64,000 bases of DNA from Companilactobacillus zhachilii (GCF_003606365.2 NZ_CP031933.2:1860001-1924000), one strand, 5' to 3'. Shown: positions 43,756-53,565, numbered from the stretch's first letter. The notes: generated by a model not told the origin, from the sequence alone. Translations and numbers: made by a program.

Positions 43756-46086
43756 CTACTTCTTAGTTTTCTTCTTAGGCAATCTCATTTCAAACAACAA
43801 CGGATTTGAATCAGGAGCAATTCGTAAACACAATTCCTGTTGTGCCCGCGTCACCCCAACATATAGTAACCGGCGCTCTTCCTCAATAAATGCCGAGTAA
43901 TTTTCCACTTCTTTGTAAAAAATATGAAACATCGAAAATTCTTTTTTCTTATCCAATGTTTTATCCAAATTGATTGGATTAAAACCATTATTATTCGTAA
44001 TATCTTTATAGTTATCAATATGTGCTGACTGCAAAGCTCGTTCCAAAAACTCATAACTCTTGTTATAAACCAACTTCCACTTTTTAACAAATTGATCAAA
44101 TGGCATTTCAGGTGGGAACCAGTTATTCAAAGCGACGGCGGCACTTTCAACTTCCTTGTTCGTTAAACCATACAAATAAACGTACTTAAACTCCAATCCT
44201 TTAGCCTGATGCAATGACAAAAATTGGATTCGATGTTCTTGTTTTCCCTGTTCCATTCGACTCGAAAGAATATTCTTTTTCTGTTCTTCATCTAAAAAGA
44301 ACGCATCCACATCGGTATAAGTTTCAATTTCTTCTTCCAGATATGCCTTGATGTCGTTAACTTCAACTTTGGACATGAAATTTTTATCTTCCATGAAATC
44401 AAAATATTTATCAGTTAACTTAATCGCAGCTTTGTACAAATCCTTCATCAAACTTTTAGATAATTTCTGCTTAGTTGCCTCATCGTCAGAATCATTCATT
44501 TTATTTTTAAAACGTTTAATACTATTGAAATAAACTTGCACACGCTCATCGGTCCGCTTATAGGGAGTGTTTGTTTCGGCGTTATACGCTTCAGCGGCTA
44601 ACAAATATTTACTCAATTTATGAAATTCATCATTGGCTCGAGTCTCAACTTTTATCGTATGGTCTTTATAAGCTCGAAAGCCGATACGGTTAGCTTGATT
44701 AGCAAAATACTTATATTTATCCTGCCAGAGAGCTTTCATCAGTTCAGTTATAATTCGATAAATTAAATTATTTTGCAGAATTGCACCAGAATTATTAATA
44801 TTGGCATATATTTCTTGATTGGCTAACCAATCAGCCAGTAACATTCTGGAAGAGTTGTACCGCACTAAAATAGCAATATCATCATTGTTGATTTCAGGAT
44901 CGTTAATTTGCTTAACTAGTCGTTTTAACATCTTTGAAGTCCGACTAAAGCCTGATTTCTTACTGCTATATAAGACAAATTTACCAACATCGGGACGACC
45001 AGATAATAAATCTTTATCGAGTCGAACATGATTATGCTTAATTAAAGGAACAACACGTTTAAGAATTTTCTCACCCGTCCGATAATTAGTTGATAGATTC
45101 AACTTCTGAGCATCTGGCAGTAGCCGCTTGTAATTCAAAATATACTGTGGATTACTACCCCTAAACGAATAAATACTCTGGTCATCGTCACCAATCACAA
45201 TTAAATGTTGCATCGTTTCGGGACTGAGTAATTTAGAAATTATTTGCCACTGCAAATTATCGATATCTTGAAACTCATCAATCACCGCTATCTTATAACG
45301 TGACATGATATTTTGATAATATTGCAAATACTCAGGATTGTTCATACTATCCAACAGCAACATCTTCATATCATTGAAATCGATATATCCATCGCGGCGC
45401 TTTAATTCTTGATATTTATCAATCACATCAACATAATCTTCATAAAAATTATCATCATGGTTCTGACGTGAATATTCGGCCATAACCTTAATCGATTGTG
45501 ATAATGGCTCGTTTTCGGTTACAGTTGGTAAAATACCGTCAGTCGTTAGACCTTGATTAATCATGTATTCGTTGAGGTCAAACATTTCTTCTAACATCTC
45601 AGCCTTCGTTATAACGTTACTAGGATGCTTAATTTGATCTGATAAATCACGCATAAATAGACGATAACTAGTTAAAACTTGAGCATCACGATACTCAGGG
45701 TTTTGTCGTAACAGTTGATAAAACAAGGCATGAAAGGTTGTGAAATTTGGTCGCCCGACCGGGAATTCTAACCCCGTATCTGATAGCTCGGTCACAAACT
45801 TATTAAATCGATTGCCCATATCAACTCGGGATTTATGCGAGAAAGTTATCCCCAAGATTTCGTCTGGGTCAGCATTTCCTTTGGCAACGGCAATTAACGC
45901 CATCAAAATAAAGATGGTTGTCTTGCCGGAACCAGCACACGCATTAACGAGTAGCGGTTTCGTAAAATCATTATTTAAAATTTTTATTTGTTCATCGGAG
46001 AACTTCATATTAAGACCTGATTCCATCAGATCAATTATTTCATTAGTTGATAATTCTTGAATCGTTTTGTCCCCCATTACTTTCAT
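43756..46086 (-). CDS. UvrD/Rep-family ATP-dependent DNA helicase
   Basis: A 776-residue SF1A helicase. Walker A is ACAGSGKT (residues 49-56), followed by motif Ia (GITFSHKSRVDMGNRF), motif II (AVIDEFQDIDNLQW), motif III (IGDDDQSIYSFRG), motif IV (TNYRTGEKIL), motif V (LSLHQAKGLEFKYVYL) and motif VI (RRLLYVGVTRA). It is longer in the middle than PcrA and lacks the PcrA C-terminal tail, so it is a separate UvrD-like helicase. The start overlaps the end of the LysR gene by 44 bp. Role in repair or conflict resolution is inferred. Confidence 0.9.
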   Translation of the reverse strand: MKVMGDKTIQELSTNEIIDLMESGLNMKFSDEQIKILNNDFTKPLLVNACAGSGKTTIFILMALIAVAKGNADPDEILGITFSHKSRVDMGNRFNKFVTELSDTGLEFPVGRPNFTTFHALFYQLLRQNPEYRDAQVLTSYRLFMRDLSDQIKHPSNVITKAEMLEEMFDLNEYMINQGLTTDGILPTVTENEPLSQSIKVMAEYSRQNHDDNFYEDYVDVIDKYQELKRRDGYIDFNDMKMLLLDSMNNPEYLQYYQNIMSRYKIAVIDEFQDIDNLQWQIISKLLSPETMQHLIVIGDDDQSIYSFRGSNPQYILNYKRLLPDAQKLNLSTNYRTGEKILKRVVPLIKHNHVRLDKDLLSGRPDVGKFVLYSSKKSGFSRTSKMLKRLVKQINDPEINNDDIAILVRYNSSRMLLADWLANQEIYANINNSGAILQNNLIYRIITELMKALWQDKYKYFANQANRIGFRAYKDHTIKVETRANDEFHKLSKYLLAAEAYNAETNTPYKRTDERVQVYFNSIKRFKNKMNDSDDEATKQKLSKSLMKDLYKAAIKLTDKYFDFMEDKNFMSKVEVNDIKAYLEEEIETYTDVDAFFLDEEQKKNILSSRMEQGKQEHRIQFLSLHQAKGLEFKYVYLYGLTNKEVESAAVALNNWFPPEMPFDQFVKKWKLVYNKSYEFLERALQSAHIDNYKDITNNNGFNPINLDKTLDKKKEFSMFHIFYKEVENYSAFIEEERRLLYVGVTRAQQELCLRIAPDSNPLLFEMRLPKKKTKK

Positions 46087-46951
46087 TTAAAACATAGTTC
46101 CAAAAGAGATCATTGGCTTGAGAATGATGTCCCTTAACTCTGATGAAACAAAGTTTATTATTAATATTCGATGTCAACGGTACAATTGCGACAGACGGGT
46201 TAGCAAATTGCTTGGCCGTTTTAGCTGTCATCACTGACACACCCATATTATTTTGAACCATTTGCATGATCAAGTCCACACGCGTGCCCCGATAAGTTAT
46301 TTTTGGTTGAAAGCCAGCTTTTCGACAAAGTTGTAAAACTGGTTCATATAGATTAGTTGACGCACCCAAAATCAAAAACTTTTCATTCTTCAATTCAGCT
46401 AAATTCAATTCGTGCGACTTAGCTAATGCGTGATCATAGGGTAAAACGGCGACAAATTTATCGTCCTCCATGATTATTCGATCCAAATCGTTATCATTGA
46501 AGTCAAACGTGCGCGCAAATACAATTTCACATTTACCAGCCTTTAAAGACGTCAACAAATTATAACTTTCATCTTCCTTCAATTGTATTTGAATCTCCGG
46601 ATAGGCTTTTAAAAATTGACTAATCAATGTAAAACTTTGATAACTAGGCATAGTTGGAATTGTCTGCATCTCAATGATGGAACTTTCAGAAGCTTGAAAC
46701 TCGGCCAATTTAACTGTCATCTCAGAGTAATCTTTCAAAATTTTTTGAGCGTATGGCAATATCAATTGTCCTTCCGAAGTTAATTCAATCCTTCGATGGG
46801 CACGTTTAAAAAGCTTCGTTCCTAAATCCTTTTCTAACGCCAAAATTTGCTTTGAAATGTTTCCCTGCGTAGTAAACAAATTTTCTGCCGTATCCGTATA
46901 ATTAAGCGTTCTTGATAAATCAACCAAGACCTTAAATTTATGAATATCCAA
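46043..46951 (-). CDS. LysR-type transcriptional regulator
   Basis: A 302-residue regulator. The winged helix-turn-helix reads LSRTLNYTDTAENLFTTQGN, ISKQILALEKDLGTKLFKR. The substrate-binding domain follows from about 90. The TTG start at 46951 after AGAGGGGGG is preferred over 46999. Divergent from the HAD gene at 47073, overlapping the helicase gene. LysR proteins control lpd genes in some lactobacilli, but this one lies 3 kb away and its target is unknown. Confidence 0.88.
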   Translation of the reverse strand: MDIHKFKVLVDLSRTLNYTDTAENLFTTQGNISKQILALEKDLGTKLFKRAHRRIELTSEGQLILPYAQKILKDYSEMTVKLAEFQASESSIIEMQTIPTMPSYQSFTLISQFLKAYPEIQIQLKEDESYNLLTSLKAGKCEIVFARTFDFNDNDLDRIIMEDDKFVAVLPYDHALAKSHELNLAELKNEKFLILGASTNLYEPVLQLCRKAGFQPKITYRGTRVDLIMQMVQNNMGVSVMTAKTAKQFANPSVAIVPLTSNINNKLCFIRVKGHHSQANDLFWNYVLNESNGGQNDSRIIN

Positions 46952-47072
46952 GACAACACCCCCCTCTAAAATATTCCACATTGGAATTAATTGTAGCATT
47001 TAATAAACTTCAGTTGAAAAAATAAATTTGAACCCGTATGGTTAACGTATGTTAATTAGAGGAGGAAATATT

Positions 47073-47864
47073 TTGACAAAGATTAAATTGATAGCTTCCG
47101 ATATTGATGGAACGCTATTTGATTCTGAGCACAACTATGATGTAAAGCGTTTTAATAATTATTTAGATTTATTACATCAAAAAGATATTAAATTTGCTGT
47201 TGCTAGCGGCAATAATCGAGATCATTTGGAAAAAATCTTTCAACAGAGTCCTAACATTGATGTCTTCATTGCCGAAAATGGGGCCCAAATTTATAACCAG
47301 CAAGAAACACTTTACGAAAAAACGCTCCCCAATACATTAGTCAACGATATGATTCAAACTTTCGATAAAGAATTGGAACTCAAAGCACTTTCACTCTCAG
47401 GAAAAAAAGCCAGCTATTCCAATACTGCAGAGAATCAACCTCTTTATCACATCAATAATCTAGTATGTGTTGATGACCTGACGAGGGTCAATGACGAAAT
47501 ATTTAAATTGAACATTCAATTACAACACGAAGATCTTGATACCGGAGTCGAATTATTAAATGAAAAATATGGCTCAAAAATCTATGCGGCTGTCAGTGGC
47601 TTTGGAAGTATCGACATTATGAGCAACAACGTTAACAAAAGTTTGGGACTACAACATCTTTGCCAAAAATTGGATCTTTCTCTAAAAAATGTAATGTCAT
47701 TTGGCGACAACACAAATGACTTAGAAATGTTAGCTGAATCAGGCATCAGTTTTGCTATGAAAAATGCTAAGCCAAAAATTCTCAAGACCGCTGATCATAT
47801 TACTAAAGACGATAATGATCACGACGGCGTTTTAAATACACTCGCAGAATTTTTCCGGCTATAA
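47073..47864 (+). CDS. Cof-type HAD phosphatase
   Basis: A 263-residue HAD hydrolase: motif I IASDIDGTLFDSEH, motif II AVASGNNRDHL, motif IV SFGDNTNDLEMLAESG. The TTG start at 47073 has GAGGAGG 7 bases upstream. It shares about the same fold as the gene at 30386 but only the motifs are alike. Divergent from the LysR gene, whose short intergenic region may hold a shared operator. Confidence 0.87.
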   Translation: MTKIKLIASDIDGTLFDSEHNYDVKRFNNYLDLLHQKDIKFAVASGNNRDHLEKIFQQSPNIDVFIAENGAQIYNQQETLYEKTLPNTLVNDMIQTFDKELELKALSLSGKKASYSNTAENQPLYHINNLVCVDDLTRVNDEIFKLNIQLQHEDLDTGVELLNEKYGSKIYAAVSGFGSIDIMSNNVNKSLGLQHLCQKLDLSLKNVMSFGDNTNDLEMLAESGISFAMKNAKPKILKTADHITKDDNDHDGVLNTLAEFFRL

Positions 47865-47873
47865 AATTGCATA

Positions 47874-47936
47874 TAAAAAGGCTAGATATTTTTTCCTTGG
47901 TATAATCCACAGAAAAAATATATCTAGCCTTTTTTA
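47874..47936. terminator. Terminator after HAD gene
   Basis: AAAAAGGCTAGATAT and ATATCTAGCCTTTTTT stem (with one bulge) and a loop of about 25 bases. Confidence 0.75.
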
Positions 47937-47977
47937 CTTCAAATGATATATAGCTTATTCATCTACTCAAGAATAAA

Positions 47978-48172
47978 CTAATTTTCATCCGGTCTTTCCA
48001 TCAATAGTAACAAAATCAAATAAACGATAATTCCTGGAAACATTGGTGTCAACGATAGTGCCACATAAAGAATACGACCAATGGCAGGATTCCAGTCATA
48101 CTTTTCACAAAAACCAGCAATAACTCCACCTAAAATTTGATTGTCTTTTGATCTCTTCACAGAAATATGCAT
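47978..48172 (-). CDS. PspC domain protein (1)
   Basis: A 64-residue PspC-domain membrane protein (KRSKDNQILGGVIAGFCEKY, then a hydrophobic helix MFPGIIVYLILLLLM). PspC proteins are associated with envelope stress. The second of a tandem pair, 15 bp after its paralogue. Confidence 0.87.
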   Translation of the reverse strand: MHISVKRSKDNQILGGVIAGFCEKYDWNPAIGRILYVALSLTPMFPGIIVYLILLLLMERPDEN

Positions 48173-48187
48173 TGTCTCTAACCTCTA

Positions 48188-48373
48188 TTATTCAGGATTT
48201 TCCATTAACATCCAGAGAACTAAGTAGCCTATGATACCCGGAAATGGTGTCAAACTTAAAATAACCCATAATACTCTGGCAATTGTTGGATTCCACTGGA
48301 AATGCTCTGACAAACCACCGATAACACCGGCAAATACGTAATTACTTCTAGAACGTCTAATTGAAATATGCAT
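48188..48373 (-). CDS. PspC domain protein (2)
   Basis: A 61-residue paralogue of the gene at 47978 (RRSRSNYVFAGVIGGLSEHF, FPGIIGYLVLWMLM). GAGGAGG lies upstream of its ATG at 48373. The two form a short operon, probably the product of a local duplication. Confidence 0.87.
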   Translation of the reverse strand: MHISIRRSRSNYVFAGVIGGLSEHFQWNPTIARVLWVILSLTPFPGIIGYLVLWMLMENPE

Positions 48374-48453
48374 AAGCTACTTCCTCCTCTTATCTTTAAT
48401 TACATAATAAATGATTCCAAATAAATAGTACATTGAATTCACTTACATCAAAC

Positions 48454-48873
48454 TTACAATTTTGTCACTTGGACTTCTAACAAATCCTTTAGTACCTGTA
48501 AGTTTTGGTTAAAAGCATGTTTAGCAATTGGGGCCAGTAAGGTTAGTGGTAAATGTAAATTATTTGTCGGATAAAGTGTCTCGGTAATTTTGGTTAATCC
48601 AGCTTGCTCAGCCAATTCAAAAATCAGTTGATATTCTAAACGACCAGTTGTACTTTTACAAACAATTTTATTATTTAAAGCTTTAATTTCAACAATTTCA
48701 TCTTTATTTAACGCATCAACATCTCGATGAATCGCATAAGTATTTTTGGCAACCGGTTCAATTTTTCCAATCGCCCAATTCCACTTTAGCCAATTCGGAG
48801 CTGTTAATAAAAATTGTTGAACACTATTTTTATCAGCCTTAATTAAGATTTCATTTTGAAATAATTTTTCCAT
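48454..48873 (-). CDS. SRPBCC-like protein
   Basis: A 139-residue soluble protein with the pattern of the START/SRPBCC fold: EILIKADKNSVQQFLLTAPN, WLKWNWAIGKIEPV, and a long C-terminal helix. No catalytic role is known. Upstream is the XRE/TPR regulator gene on the same strand, 75 bp away. Confidence 0.65.
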   Translation of the reverse strand: MEKLFQNEILIKADKNSVQQFLLTAPNWLKWNWAIGKIEPVAKNTYAIHRDVDALNKDEIVEIKALNNKIVCKSTTGRLEYQLIFELAEQAGLTKITETLYPTNNLHLPLTLLAPIAKHAFNQNLQVLKDLLEVQVTKL

Positions 48874-48948
48874 GATTATTACTCCCTTGATTTGATGAAG
48901 TAATCATATGAAAAAATCCTCTCAATTTGAAATCAGCATTCTGATATT

Positions 48949-49767
48949 TTAAAAATCAGTAAAAACTTTTTCACCATACAATTCTGAAAATAAGTCTTTA
49001 CGCTGGTGGGCTTCCAAACGTTTATCGTCGTCATGTGCTTCTTGAGCTAAACGAGCCATCAAAAAATAGCAGTTAGCTAACATATAATGCGAATCATGCT
49101 TAGCAATGAAACTAATGCCATCAACTAAATAGGCTGTTGAATTTTGATAGTCATTCAACTTGAAATAAATTAAAGCTGCTAAGTAATAAATAATATTTTG
49201 ATTTTCATCATAAGAAAATTCATTCCAATTACGAAAGGCCAAATCAATATTATCAATGGCACTCGTTTTATTATTTTGTAGCGCATCAATACATCCCATC
49301 GCCAAATAGCCTAATCGTGAAATAGTATTTAAATGTAAGTGATTAACCTCCGCCAAAGATAGCTTAAAAGATGCTAGTCCTTCATCCAAGGCCCCCGTTT
49401 GTAACTGCGAAACACCCAAGTAGTAATAGTACGCTTGCATTTGAGCTGCTGTATCCAAACTATCAAGTACATTATCTTGTTGTAGAAAAGCTAATAACTC
49501 CTTATATTGGTGCTGATTACACAACTTATCCACTGTTTGGTTAAAATCATCATTTTTACTAATAGTGTAATTAGATGCCAGACTAATTTCATTCAAATCA
49601 ACATTTAGCTTATTCGCCAAATTGATCAACAAATTAGCGTTGGGAATATAAACATCATTCTCAATTGCTGACAACATTGATTGCGCACAAACACCCTCGG
49701 CCAGTTCCTTTTGCGTCAATCCTTTTTCTTTACGTAATTCTTTTAAGACAGTCCCTAAATTTTTCAT
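48949..49767 (-). CDS. XRE-TPR regulator of the RRNPP (Rgg/PlcR-like) type
   Basis: A 272-residue regulator. N-terminal XRE helix-turn-helix (LKELRKEKGLTQKELAEGVC, AQSMLSAIEND) is followed by about five TPR-like helical repeats (DTAAQMQAYYYYLGVSQLQT, NIIYYLAALIYFKLNDYQNS). This architecture is typical of regulators that bind short secreted peptides. No obvious pheromone precursor gene was found next to it. ATG 49767 after GGGATTG is preferred to 49773. Confidence 0.82.
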   Translation of the reverse strand: MKNLGTVLKELRKEKGLTQKELAEGVCAQSMLSAIENDVYIPNANLLINLANKLNVDLNEISLASNYTISKNDDFNQTVDKLCNQHQYKELLAFLQQDNVLDSLDTAAQMQAYYYYLGVSQLQTGALDEGLASFKLSLAEVNHLHLNTISRLGYLAMGCIDALQNNKTSAIDNIDLAFRNWNEFSYDENQNIIYYLAALIYFKLNDYQNSTAYLVDGISFIAKHDSHYMLANCYFLMARLAQEAHDDDKRLEAHQRKDLFSELYGEKVFTDF

Positions 49768-49840
49768 ATACAATCCCTGACTTCTACTTTTAATTACTTA
49801 CTTCAATTCTAAAGTAAATTGGGAATAAATACACAAAAAA

Positions 49841-50003
49841 GGAACTGTGATATAACTATTTTTTTCTCAAAAATGCAACATAAACGTGCAACAAAACATT
49901 GCTTTTTCCGCTGAAAACAAATTAGACTCGCAATCCAAAAATCGGATTACGAGTCTAATTCGCCTTAATGCTCGAAAGCTAACCATGTTTGGTCACACTC
50001 TCT
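49841..50003 (+). repeat. Intergenic repeat, family B, copy 3
   Basis: GGAACTGTGATATAAC to GTTTGGTCACACTCTCT. Central hairpin 49921-49959 has arms ATTAGACTCG/CGAGTCTAAT around CAATCCAAAAATCGGATTA. Same outer frame as copies 1 and 2, new arms. Confidence 0.75.
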
Positions 50004-50005
50004 TA

Positions 50006-50293
50006 TTAATTTTCTTGTGATATTTTTACAACTGGAGTGGTAATTCGAGTTGTAAAAGCAGCCTCTGGATTAAGTGGTTGCAATGCCAAAATAGCTGGTT
50101 GACCTACTTCGATTCTGAATGGATTCAAAACTTCAATATTTTCTGTGTCCATTCTCAATTCTTTACCCCGTAATTCATCACGTTTTCGATTCAAAAATAC
50201 CTGTGAATTCTTAATTATTATTGTATAAACTGATCTACTCATCGTGATGAACTTATACGTTCCGTCCGGAAAATTGTATTCCAAAGCTTCCAC
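50006..50293 (-). CDS. Hypothetical protein, 95 residues
   Basis: A soluble beta-rich protein (YNFPDGTYKFITMSRSVYTI, NPFRIEVGQPAILALQPLNP). The GTG start at 50293 has AAAGGAG 8 bases upstream; the in-frame GTG at 50302 lies on the ribosome site. No family recognised. It ends at a family B repeat. Confidence 0.6.
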   Translation of the reverse strand: MEALEYNFPDGTYKFITMSRSVYTIIIKNSQVFLNRKRDELRGKELRMDTENIEVLNPFRIEVGQPAILALQPLNPEAAFTTRITTPVVKISQEN

Positions 50294-50339
50294 TAATCCC
50301 ACTCCTTTTAATCAATTCTTTGACGTGCAATTAATATTA

Positions 50340-51161
50340 TCACTGAAGTTCTTTATAAGTCCAAGCTGGACTCTCGTAACCATGGAATTGTTTCTTAATT
50401 ACGTCAGCAACTTCCTTCGTATGGTAGGCTTTAACAATTTTCTTGAAAGTTGAGTTATCTTTGTCCTTGGCGTTGGCTGAAAGAATATTGACATAAGGTT
50501 TAGATTTAGCTGTGATTTTTTCACGATAAACGGCATTTTTAGGATTCAATTTAGCGTCGCTGGCAACACCACTGTTAACACAAGCTGCTGTAACGTCATC
50601 TAATGATTTGGCTGTTTGACCAGCATCTAGTGAGGATATCTTTAATCCACGAGTATTTTCAGTAATATCACGCAAACTTGGAATCTTCGCATTGTTCAAC
50701 TTAATCAAACCTGCGCTTTCCAACAATTGTAGTGCTCGACCCTCATTAGTTACATCATTAGGAATGGCGATTTTATCACCTTTCTTTAATTGACTAATAT
50801 TGGTAATCTTTTTGGAAAAAAGTGACATTGGTGCAATTACTGTTGTACCTAACGTCACAATATTAGTTTTATGTTTCTTATTCCAATCACTTTGGAACGT
50901 ATATGTTTGGAAATCATTCATATCAATCTCACCTGCAGCCAAAGCCGTATTTGGTTGACTGTAATCTGAAAATTCAACGATTTTTATATTGATACCCTCT
51001 TTTTTAACAATTTTGGCAACTTTTTCCAAAGCTGGATCATTAGCACCAGTAATACCAACTTTCACAGTCTTTCCAGAATTATTGCTGCCACAACCTGCTA
51101 AAATAAATAAACTAAGTGTGGTAATGAATACTAGTAATATCCCCTTAATTTGCTTCTTCAT
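50340..51161 (-). CDS. metQ: MetQ/NlpA family methionine-binding lipoprotein (second copy)
   Basis: A 273-residue lipoprotein anchored at Cys24 (FILAGCGS) that would deliver methionine to MetNI. Conserved features: GEIDMNDFQTYTF, IAIPNDVTNEGRALQLLESA, NSGVASDAKLNP. GAGGAGGAG precedes ATG 51161. It lies downstream of metI beyond a terminator and a family A repeat, so it is probably transcribed separately. In place of the usual Q-H in the QHTDF region of MetQ it has QTYTF, so its ligand may differ from the first copy. Confidence 0.9.
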   Translation of the reverse strand: MKKQIKGILLVFITTLSLFILAGCGSNNSGKTVKVGITGANDPALEKVAKIVKKEGINIKIVEFSDYSQPNTALAAGEIDMNDFQTYTFQSDWNKKHKTNIVTLGTTVIAPMSLFSKKITNISQLKKGDKIAIPNDVTNEGRALQLLESAGLIKLNNAKIPSLRDITENTRGLKISSLDAGQTAKSLDDVTAACVNSGVASDAKLNPKNAVYREKITAKSKPYVNILSANAKDKDNSTFKKIVKAYHTKEVADVIKKQFHGYESPAWTYKELQ

Positions 51162-51342
51162 AATTTCTCCTCCTCAAATGGGTAAAGCTACTTCTTGGAG
51201 TAAGAAGTTTTGACTATCATTTTCAATATTTCTCACTCCAAGTAAGCTAGTTAAAAATGAATTTCGTGGTAGTAGTAAATCGTCTAATATACAAGAATTT
51301 TTAATTTCAGTGGTAATATATTCCTGCATTCAACTTAATTAT

Positions 51343-51530
51343 TTAGTCGGAAGAGTGGAAAAGATTAACAGGCAGTGAAAGTGGTGTTAGGACGAGTGGT
51401 TTTCTCGTTCTTACAGCACCGGGCGTGTTTGGAGACTTGCTGAACTTGCAAGGCTTCAAACCGAGCCTCGAGACCTTGGCTCGAGGCGGTCCGCACAGCC
51501 CGTTAATTCTTTTCCACTCTGGAGACGGCA
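51343..51530 (+). repeat. Structured intergenic repeat, family A, copy 5
   Basis: TTAGTCGGAAG to GGAGACGGCA. Outer arms AGAGTGGAAAAGATTAAC.. and ..GTTAATTCTTTTCCACTCT pair with one bulge. Inner hairpins CCTCGAG-ACCTTGG-CTCGAGG, GTTTGGAGACTTGC/GCAAGGCTTCAAAC, AGGACGAG/CTCGTTCT. Confidence 0.85.
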
Positions 51531-51540
51531 TATAACAAAA

Positions 51541-51594
51541 TAAAAAGACGCTACTATCAGGCAATGTTTGCCAAATAGCAGCGTCTTTTTGTGG
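51541..51594. terminator. Terminator of the met operon
   Basis: AAAAAGACGCT...AGCGTCTTTTT stem, extended by CTAT/ATAG, 85 bases after metI. Confidence 0.85.
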
Positions 51595-51678
51595 CGCGGT
51601 ATTTAAAAGCAAACTTTCTCATATTTACTTTTCAAAATACCAATCAATTTAATTACGATTGTGGTAGTAGTAATTAAA

Positions 51679-52368
51679 TTAATGTTCTAGCTTGCGAACT
51701 GCGAAATCTCCCAGTCCTTGAATAACGAAAACCAATACCAAAATGAATAACATGGATACGATCGTGACGTCATTTTCAAATCGTTGGTAACCGACGGAAA
51801 TCGCCATATTACCAAGACCACCACCACCAACGGCACCAGCCATGGCAGTTAATCCGATCAAACTAATAATTGTCAAGGTTCCAGAACGAATCAATTCAGG
51901 TAAACCTTCACGAAGGTAAACGCGGAAAATGATTTTCATTGGTGACAATCCAATTGCTTCAGCGGCTTCAATCACACCAGGATCAACTTCGACTAAAGCT
52001 AATTGAACTTGTCGTGCGAAGAATGGAGCTGTACCGATAACCAACGGTACTAAAGCACCTGTAGGTCCAATTGTTTGTCCAACAATCAATTTTGTAAACG
52101 GTCCGATAACCGCTAGCAAAATGATGAAAGGAATTGATCTGAACAAGTTAACAATCTTATCTAACCAATAGTAGAAATTCTTATGTGGTGTAATGCCATC
52201 CTTTGATGTGACTACTAAAAGAATTCCTAAGATGATACCAATAATACCGGCAAATAATGCACTGACAAAAGTCATATAAAGTGTTTGCCAGATTGCGGTA
52301 ACGAAACCATTATCGCCTTCCCAGTTAGCAACTACGTTAGGTAAAAACTTATTTACTAATCCTGTCAT
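51679..52368 (-). CDS. metI: Methionine ABC transporter permease
   Basis: A 229-residue permease with five or six helices. The EAA loop (EAAEAIGLSPMKIIFRVYLR) contacts MetN. N-terminal TAIWQTLYMTFVSALFAGII is typical of MetI. It follows metN by 3 bases, so they are one operon. Confidence 0.96.
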   Translation of the reverse strand: MTGLVNKFLPNVVANWEGDNGFVTAIWQTLYMTFVSALFAGIIGIILGILLVVTSKDGITPHKNFYYWLDKIVNLFRSIPFIILLAVIGPFTKLIVGQTIGPTGALVPLVIGTAPFFARQVQLALVEVDPGVIEAAEAIGLSPMKIIFRVYLREGLPELIRSGTLTIISLIGLTAMAGAVGGGGLGNMAISVGYQRFENDVTIVSMLFILVLVFVIQGLGDFAVRKLEH

Positions 52369-52371
52369 GAA

Positions 52372-53430
52372 TTATTTGCCCTCTTTCTTTAAATCAATTT
52401 CTTTAACATTAACTTTCAAACTATTTAAATACTTAATTGCTGCTTCAACTTTGTCATCTTCACCCGTTAAAGCAAATAACATAATTCCAACTGTGGTATT
52501 TTGGAGTCTTTCAATATTACTGAAAAGAATATTTGCTTCAACTTGGAAACGTTTATACAATTCAACAACTATCGGTTCGTTAGTTGAATCACCGATATAG
52601 TTCAATTCAATCAAGCGTCCAGAAAGTTTATCAACAATTCCACTATCACGAATTTCATCAAGAACTGAACCGATATGTGTTGAAGTATTAACAAAGTCTT
52701 TGGTCAATTGTTCCTTAGGATTACCGAAAATAGAAAGTAAGTCGCCTTCTTCAATTAAACGACCATTTTCCATGACGGAAACCCGATTACATACTTGCTT
52801 AATAGCGTCCATTTCGTGAGTGATAATCACAATAGTAATTCCAAGTTCCTTATTCAAACGACCAAGTAGATCCAAAATTTCTGTGGTAGTTTTCGGATCC
52901 AAAGCACTAGTAGCTTCATCAGAGATCAAAATCTCTGGGTCATTAGCTAGCGCACGTGCAATCGCAACACGTTGTTTCTGACCACCTGACAATTGAGATG
53001 GGTAGTTATTTGCCCGATCTGACAACCCTACGATGTCTAATAATTTATCAATTTTCTTCTTACGTTCAGCTTTACTCAAACCTGAATCACGTAAGGGAAA
53101 ATCAACATTTCCATAGACAGTCAAAGAATTCATTAAATTAAAGTGTTGGAAAATCATTCCAATATTACGACGAGCTGTACGTAAATCTTTTTGACTTAAC
53201 TCGAGCATGTTTTGACCATTTACGATAACTGATCCAGCAGTTGGTTTTTGTAATAAGTTGATTACTCGAACCAAGGTACTCTTACCAGCACCAGAGTAGC
53301 CAATCACCCCGAAAACGTCACCTTTCTTAACATCAATTGAAACGTCTTTGACAGCTTCAATCGTTTTACCTTCATTTTGAAAGGTAACATCAATATTCTT
53401 AAGCTGAATTATCCCATTTTGTTCTGCCAT
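52372..53430 (-). CDS. metN: Methionine ABC transporter ATP-binding protein
   Basis: A 352-residue ATPase. Walker [11 protein letters not shown]-loop [10 protein letters not shown], signature [15 protein letters not shown], Walker [10 protein letters not shown]-loop ITHEMD. The C-terminal NIL domain (from about 270) senses methionine and gives transinhibition in MetN. Gene order metQ-metN-metI is standard. Confidence 0.97.
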   Translation of the reverse strand: MAEQNGIIQLKNIDVTFQNEGKTIEAVKDVSIDVKKGDVFGVIGYSGAGKSTLVRVINLLQKPTAGSVIVNGQNMLELSQKDLRTARRNIGMIFQHFNLMNSLTVYGNVDFPLRDSGLSKAERKKKIDKLLDIVGLSDRANNYPSQLSGGQKQRVAIARALANDPEILISDEATSALDPKTTTEILDLLGRLNKELGITIVIITHEMDAIKQVCNRVSVMENGRLIEEGDLLSIFGNPKEQLTKDFVNTSTHIGSVLDEIRDSGIVDKLSGRLIELNYIGDSTNEPIVVELYKRFQVEANILFSNIERLQNTTVGIMLFALTGEDDKVEAAIKYLNSLKVNVKEIDLKKEGK

Positions 53431-53565
53431 TTAATAATTACTCCCTTAACTTAAAATCTTTGAATCATGGTAGTTTGTCTGACTAAACGATCCCCAAATC
53501 ATCAGTCATGTGGTTCTCCGGTAGTTATACTACTAATATATCTAAATATGTATTTCTACTATTAC

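Noticed and set aside
46043..46951. LysR gene as a proven regulator of the lpd operon
   Set aside because: LysR control of lpd genes is known in other lactobacilli, but this gene is 3 kb away, next to a helicase gene, and no shared operator was found.
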